Positions 58,895 to 64,000 of a stretch of 64,000 nt of DNA are shown piece by piece. The notes under the pieces were generated by a model. The model was not told the DNA's origin. It saw nothing but the letters and a program-made list of their open reading frames with translations, and made no database searches. Position numbers and translations under genes: made by a program. The number at the start of each line of letters is the position of its first letter. Within the stretch, counting starts at the first letter, position 1. Origin of the DNA: Dipteronia dyeriana (taxonomy: Eukaryota > Streptophyta > Magnoliopsida > Sapindales > Sapindaceae); NCBI GenBank assembly GCA_032871835.1, contig CM065303.1:59372597-59436596 (forward strand), read 5' to 3'.

Positions 58895-59192
58895 CATTGT
58901 GCGCTGGTGAGGTGCGTTGGTCGAGTAGCGCACCACCAGCGTACTGCCTAAAAATATCAATAGGCGCTGGTCGAGTAGCGCACGTCAGTGGCGCAACACA
59001 AGCGTAAAACCACTGGAATGTTTACGCTGGTGGGGCTGTGCTAGTAGAGTAGCGCACCACTAGCGCACGCCCACTTTTACATCTTTGCGCGGGTGCAGCA
59101 GCGCAACCCTGTGGCACAACACTAGCGACAGTCCACTGTGAATGTTACGCTGGTGAGGTGCGCTGGTCGAGTAGCGCACCACCAGCGCAATT
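58895..59192 (-). promoter_or_regulatory. GC-rich CGCTGGTG/CACCAGCG block upstream of LTR TATA (element D)
   Basis: Repeated GCGCTGGTCGAGTAGCGCAC and CACCACCAGCGCA words in both orientations, at least five copies. On the minus strand it lies upstream of the TATA run at 58822-58845. The wording is unrelated to the A1, A2 and A3 blocks. Confidence 0.6.
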
Positions 59193-59538
59193 CCTACTTC
59201 AACACTCAAACAACCATACAAGCAACAAGTACAAGAGTGATAAAAATGCATCATATTTTGATCCCTAGCATGACATAAAACTTTCATAGCAAGATGCAAA
59301 TAGGTCAACAAGAGTCATTTAAACTAAAATGCACACAAGAAAACACTTAACATATAAGATCAAGAGTTATGCAAGAATATGTGAGTGTGTGCAACTATCT
59401 CTTCAAAGTAAATAAGCATAAGAATTTTACCTTTGGTGCTTCTCCTCTTGAGGTTTTGAGATCCTAAGCTACCCTTACCTGAACCCCAACAATGTGGTTG
59501 TTCATGAAATAAGCCAATCAACAAATGAGGACTTTTCA

Positions 59539-60779
59539 ATCTCCTCATTTGGATATTTTGTGACAAAACCACCACTCACATTGATCCTCACAAAACAAAA
59601 CAAAAAAGAACACCGGGAAGATATTCTACATTACAAGGAGATAAACAAAAAAAAAAAACTTCAAGTCTTCAATCTCTTGTAGAACTATCAACCCTACACA
59701 CAAAGTAAGCACACATACACTTTCCAACCAAATGCATGTGAGATGATCAAGTGAATATAAAACCAAAGCAATTGCATTCAATAATATGAGTATGACGTCA
59801 TGAAATGCTCATGCAATGCTCCCCCTCAATGGGTTTCTCCCCCTACATGTAATCTCCCCCTCAAAAAAGTACACTCATGCAATGCTCCCCCTCAAAGCCA
59901 ACACATGCTACTCCCCTAACATCACAATGCTAGGTCAATGCTACTCCCCATTTTTGTCATGATATAGGCAAATGAGAAGTTCCCAACCTGGTCACTCAAG
60001 ACAAAGAAAGAAAAGAGCATACAAGATTGTTGCATAATTATATAAGCCACATTTATGCAATCTCAATTGATAGGAGAGACACAAGGAGATTTATTTGAAG
60101 ACAATGTGTGAATCAAAAAATGCTTTGCATACAAGACATATTGCATTCAAGTCCAAAAACAATGGTATTTGGCAAAGCAAATGACAAAGGTTTCCAATAT
60201 AATTCAAACAAATTGCACCATTTGTAATGAGAGAAGCAAGGATATAGAGTTCTTATAGATATCAAGTTTTAAAAGTACTATATCCAACTTTTAAAACTAA
60301 ACATGGCATGAGCAACTTTGCACCATGATTGATTTTTCCGGGAGGATACCCGTATGATAATAGCCATGTTCAACTAATAAAGAAAGAGAGACTTGATTAA
60401 GCATTTTAGTCTCACTAGTATGTTTCACACAATGTGTTGCATTTAACAATTGCAATCAACAAATCATGCTTTATCATTTTTCATTAGCATGTCATTTAAG
60501 AATCATCATGTCATGGAGATAATTATAGGTCATTCAACATGTACTTCCTATGTATATCTCCTAGTCCAAAAATGCATGTTTGAACATAGATATGACATGG
60601 ATTGTAATCAAAGCAAAGTTCACACTTATTTAAGAAAATACAATATACTATAAGTGCAACCAAGCTACTCAAGCAATCAATAAAGAGGCATAAACATTTT
60701 AAAGAAAAATTGCATGCAACAAGTATACAATAGCTCTCTTTGCTTGAATTCCCCATATGGGGTCAAAGACCACAACACA
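59539..60779 (-). other. Noncoding 3' internal region of D with multiple polypurine motifs
   Basis: Four CTCCCCCT(C) motifs on the plus strand (59819-59827, 59837-59844, 59854-59862, 59885-59893) are GAGGGGGAG on the element strand, plus a final purine tract next to the LTR (GAGGAGAT). Repeated polypurine tracts here are a recognised Sirevirus feature. No reading frame supported. Confidence 0.75.
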
Positions 60780-61385
60780 TCACTCCATTAAACAAATCCC
60801 AATAGATCTACTATGAGTCTTGAATCTAGTAGCATCTAAGGGTTTAGTAAACAGATCCGTTAGTTGGTCATTTGTACCTACATGCTCAAGTACAATGCAT
60901 TTCCTCTCAACTAGTTCTCTAATGAAATGATAACGGATGTTAATATGCTTAGTCCTAGAATGCTGAACCAGATTCTTTGAAATATTAATTGCACTCATGT
61001 TATCACAAAAGAGAGTAAGAGTACCTTGATTGAATCCATAGTCGACTAGAATTTGCTTTATCCAAAGGAGTTGTGTGCATCCACTCCCAACAGCAATGTA
61101 TTCGGCCTTAGCCGTGGACAAGGAAATTAAATTTTGCTTCTTGCCAAACCAAGAGACAAGGTTGTTCCCAAGGAAAAAGCAACCACCCGATGTACTTTTC
61201 CTATCATCATAATTTCCTGCCCAATCTGTATCACTAAAGCCTACAAGACTAGCATTAGTGTCAAAAGAGTACCAAATCCCATAGTTGGATGTCCCATTCA
61301 CATACCGAATGATTCTCTTAACAGAAGAGAGATGGGACTCCTTAGGATCCGCTTGGTACCTAGCACACACACCCACACTAAAGGA
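60780..61385 (-). pseudogene. D: RNase H domain of pol
   Basis: 198 open residues with the copia RNase H signature: DTDWAGNYDDRKSTSGGCFF, the KAEYIAVGSGCTQLLWIKQIL stretch, LFCDNMSAINISKN, TKHINIRYHFIREL and DQLTDLFTKPL near the end. The acidic residues are present. It is out of frame with the reverse transcriptase by a one-base loss at about 61384. It would normally degrade the RNA strand of the RNA-DNA hybrid. The stop TGA at 60780-60782 looks like the natural end of pol. Confidence 0.9.
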
Positions 61386-62403
61386 ATATCGGGCCTACTT
61401 GTGGTCAAATAGAGCAAGCTACCAATCATGCCACGATATAAAGTTTGGTCCACACTTTTACCACTAGTATCCTTGCTTAGCTTTAAAGTGGTACTCATGG
61501 GTGTATCACAATGTTTGGCACTTTCAAGACCAAATTTATTCACTAGGTTTCTGGCATACTTAGCTTGAGATATGAAAATCCCATCATCCATTTGCTTAAT
61601 TTGTAAACCTAGAAAGTAACTCAACTCACCAACAAGACTCATCTTAAATTCATGAGACATGACATCAATAAATTGTTGGACTTTGGTGTCATTGGTAGAG
61701 CCAAAGACTATATCATCAAGATAGATTTGAGCTATAAAGAGCTCATCTTTATTTTTCTTGATGAATAGAGTCTTGTCAACACTACCCCTAGTGTAGCCAT
61801 TGTCTATGAGATATTGGGTGAGACGCTCATACCAAGCCTTAGGTGCTTGTTTCAACCTATATAAAGCTTTGTTGAGGTGATAGACATGATTAGGGTGGTG
61901 ATGATCCACAAATCCTTTGGGTTGCTCAACAAACACTTCCTCTTGCAAGACACCATTTAGGAAGACATTCTTAACCTCCATTTGATATAATTTGAACTTG
62001 TGCAAACAAGAAATGGATAAAAGAAGCCTAATAGACTCAATCCTAGCAACGGGAGCAAATGTCTCCTCAAAGTCAATGCCCTCAATTTGAGAGTATCCTT
62101 GTGCTACAAGGCTAGCCTTGTTCCGTAAAATGTTGCCATCCTCATCGAATTTGTTCCTATATATCCACTTGGTACCTATCACATTGGTGTTCTTGGGCCT
62201 AGGAACTAGAGTCCAAACCTCATTCCTTTCAAATTGGTTAAGCTCTTCTTGCATAACAAGAACCCAAAATTCATATTTTAAGGCTTCATCAATTTTCTTG
62301 GGTTCTATTTGAGAGATGTAACATGTGTAGCTAATTAGATTAGCCATTTGATGCCTAGTCCTAACCCCCCTCACTAACCTCTCAAATGATGTCCTCTTTG
62401 TCA
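61386..62403 (-). pseudogene. D: reverse transcriptase domain of pol
   Basis: About 330 residues matching copia reverse transcriptase: [12 protein letters not shown] and [66 protein letters not shown], the active-site YLDDIVFGS (61712-61723 for YLDD) and FLGLQIKQ. The two catalytic aspartates are kept; leucine is in place of the more common valine in YVDD. It enters from a frame shift near 62400 and leaves by another at about 61384. Confidence 0.92.
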
Positions 62404-62873
62404 TGGAGTTTCCTAACCCATGGAGCAGGTTCTTTTGAGTTCAAGAGAAGAAGCCTATTAATAGGTTGTGTTATGTCATCATCAAGGTTAGTCTTTTCAA
62501 CATTAGAGATATCAATAACCTTCTCCAAAGGGGAGTCATCAACTAAATCTACCTCCTCCTCATGGTCATTAGTTTTTAGCCTAGTATCATCAATGACAAC
62601 ATTAGATGATTCCATTACGGTTATAGTTCTTAGATTAAAAACTCTATAGGCTATACTATTCAAGGCATAGCTAATGAAGATACCCTCATCACTCTTAGCA
62701 TCAAATTTTCCAAGTTGATCACGGTCATTCAAAATGTAGCATTTGCTTCCAAAGGTGTGGAAGTAGCTAACATTTGACTTTCTACCTTTCCATAACTCAT
62801 AGGAGGTTTGCCTAGTGTGGGGCCTAAGGAAGACTTTATTTCCTATGTAGCAAGACGTATTGACGGCCTCGGC
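62382..62873 (-). pseudogene. D: integrase C-terminal region and linker
   Basis: TSYELWKGRKSNVSYFHTFG, KCYILNDRDQLGKFDAKSDE and AYRVFNLRT are typical of the post-catalytic part of copia integrase, followed by an acidic linker. It is in the same frame as the catalytic core but separated from it by a stop at 62874-62876. Its end overlaps the reverse transcriptase in another frame. Confidence 0.85.
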
Positions 62874-62876
62874 CTA

Positions 62877-63227
62877 AAGATTCCTAGGAACATTATTGCT
62901 AAGCAATATCACACATGCCATTTCTTGAAGAATCCTATTTTTCCTCTCAACAACTTTATTTTGTTGAGGTGTCTTAGGAGCCAAAAACTCACTAGAGATG
63001 CCTAAACTATTGCAAAAGTTTTCAAAATGGGCATTCTCAAACTCCTTCCCATGGTCACTCCTAATTCTTTTAATGCTTTTAATTTTAGAGTTCATCTCAT
63101 TTTGAATTTTGGAGCAAAGCATCTTGAACTTGTCAAAGGTTTCAGATTTTTCTCTAAGAAAATAAGTCCAAGTGTACCTAGAGAAGTTATCTACACACAC
63201 AAAAATGTACCTCTTTCTACTTAAACT
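62877..63227 (-). pseudogene. D: integrase catalytic core
   Basis: VDNFSRYTWTYFLREKSETF, RSDHGKEFENAHF (second catalytic aspartate at 63054-63056) and TPQQNKVVERKNR (glutamate at about 62946-62948). The first aspartate lies just upstream in HMDLIGPM (63252-63254), beyond an in-frame stop at 63228-63230, so the DDE triad is split between two open segments of one frame. Confidence 0.9.
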
Positions 63228-63230
63228 CTA

Positions 63231-63548
63231 GGTTTGCATAGGACCTATTAGATCCATGTGGAGAAGCTCTAGAGGTTCCTTAGTGGATAAGTACTTGCCC
63301 TTTTTGTGCATACTTTTGATTTGCTTCCCTTGTTGACAAGGTCCACAAACACCATTCACCTTTTTCCCAAGCTTGGGAAGGCCTCGCACAACATTGAACT
63401 TATCTAAGATTCTTAAATCCCTAAAGTTTATGTGATCAAGTCTTTCATGCCACAACTCTATTTGTTCATCCTTGGACACATTACAAGACACACTTCTAGC
63501 CTCAAGACAATAGCAATTGTCACTAGACCTCATACCTTTTAGCAAGGT
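63231..63548 (-). pseudogene. D: integrase N-terminal zinc-binding (GAG-pre-integrase) domain
   Basis: LWHERLDHINFRDLRIL...VNGVCGPCQQGKQ gives the HHCC zinc pattern, followed by STKEPLELLHMDLIGPM leading into the catalytic core. A stop lies immediately upstream at about 63549-63551. Confidence 0.88.
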
Positions 63549-63551
63549 TTA

Positions 63552-64000
63552 TCCATTAGGCAAAAGGATAGAACAATCATTTTTCCTAAACAAGACGGAG
63601 AGTCCATCATCACTAAGATGTGAAATGCTTATCAAATTGGCTTTTAGACCATCAACATACAAAGCATTGGACAATGAGGGTAATTTGGGAATGGAAATGG
63701 TTCCCTTTCATTTGACCTTCTTTTTGGATCAATCACCAAAGGTGACATTTTCTCCCTCCTCCATCACAAGAGTCTCAAAGAAACTCTTATTTCCAGTCAT
63801 GTGCCTAGAGCACCCACTATCCAAATACCAAAAATCATAAGAATGAGCTTTCAAAGCAATTTGAGCAACATGGCAAAGGTATTCATCCTATCTAATCCAC
63901 CTAGGTGCAGTATTTTCCTTCCTAGTGGTCAATGGTATGTGGGCTCTAAATGTCCTAGGATCATGCAAAGGTGTTCCATTTTTCCTAGTGACATGCATCA
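63552..64000 (-). pseudogene. D: aspartic protease region, broken, running to the window edge
   Basis: YDFWYLDSGCSRHMTGNKSF holds the DSG active-site triad (63813-63821). After it come two stops in the GDxxSKKKVK stretch (about 63710-63735), then a LYVDGLKANLISISHLSDDG segment. Upstream, a stop at about 63890 interrupts the lead-in. Gag and the zinc knuckle would lie beyond 64000. Confidence 0.85.

Larger units (their letters stand above)
57931..59538 (-). repeat. 3' LTR of element D
   Basis: On the minus strand it begins TGAAAAGTCC (59538) and ends near CTAGATTAATATTAAGCA (57931). It shares the family A body (for example GGGTTTCCACGTATAT at about 58110). The usual last 35 bp (tagacacacactttcta...) are absent or replaced next to a 27-bp G run at 57948-57974. 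The TATA stretch is (TA)n at 58822-58845. Confidence 0.75.
57931..64000 (-). mobile_element. D: family A Sirevirus-type copia element, truncated by window edge
   Basis: Order along the minus strand: (window edge) protease, integrase, reverse transcriptase, RNase H, noncoding region with polypurine motifs, 3' LTR. Integrase before reverse transcriptase defines copia. The broken pol and the LTR indels mean it cannot act alone now. LTR and noncoding parts are homologous to 1-2547. Confidence 0.9.

Noticed and set aside
59060..59311. Open frame in the D LTR block
   Set aside because: Same explanation: GC-rich repeat block in an LTR.

Overview
This looks like nuclear DNA of a flowering plant, most likely a eudicot. 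It is AT-rich and full of plant-type transposable elements. The one intact gene is a spliced 12-exon SNF2 helicase closely matching Arabidopsis CHR19 (the ETL1/SMARCAD1 group). No tRNA, rRNA, organellar or bacterial-type gene was recognised, and the species cannot be named from this window.

Layout. 1-2547 is the 3' end of a Sirevirus-type copia retrotransposon (family A). 2548-12649 is intergenic: AT microsatellites, two members of a small element family (F1, F3), a dead Myb/SANT-like gene on the minus strand and a Mutator-like element with long inverted ends. 12650-39933 is one decayed retrotransposon (E1). Its two LTRs, each about 2.6-2.7 kb, are split by later insertions: solo LTRs A1 and A2, LTR-like elements T1, T2, N and S3, MITEs, and a second relative (E2) inside A2. 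Most insertions are fixed by 5-bp or 8-bp target duplications, so the order of events can be read. 39934-40818 is the upstream region of the gene. 40819-50328 is the CHR19-like gene, whose long introns carry repeats. 50329-57930 is intergenic with two simple-sequence MITEs, a tRNA-derived SINE with clean target duplications, element F2 and a LINE fragment. 57931-64000 is a family A Sirevirus on the minus strand, running off the window, with recognisable but broken protease, integrase, reverse transcriptase and RNase H.

How the parts relate. E1 and E2 keep a gag-like region and the zinc-knuckle start of pol but show no protease, integrase or reverse transcriptase. E1 instead carries a reading frame resembling the 'putative plant transposon protein' domain. 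They look like non-autonomous elements. The strongest unexplained pattern is that every LTR checked in families A and E carries a GC-rich block at the same place, just upstream of the TATA box, and in family A the repeated word inside it differs completely between copies. The F family shows a similar pattern: shared ends around cores built of unrelated short repeats.
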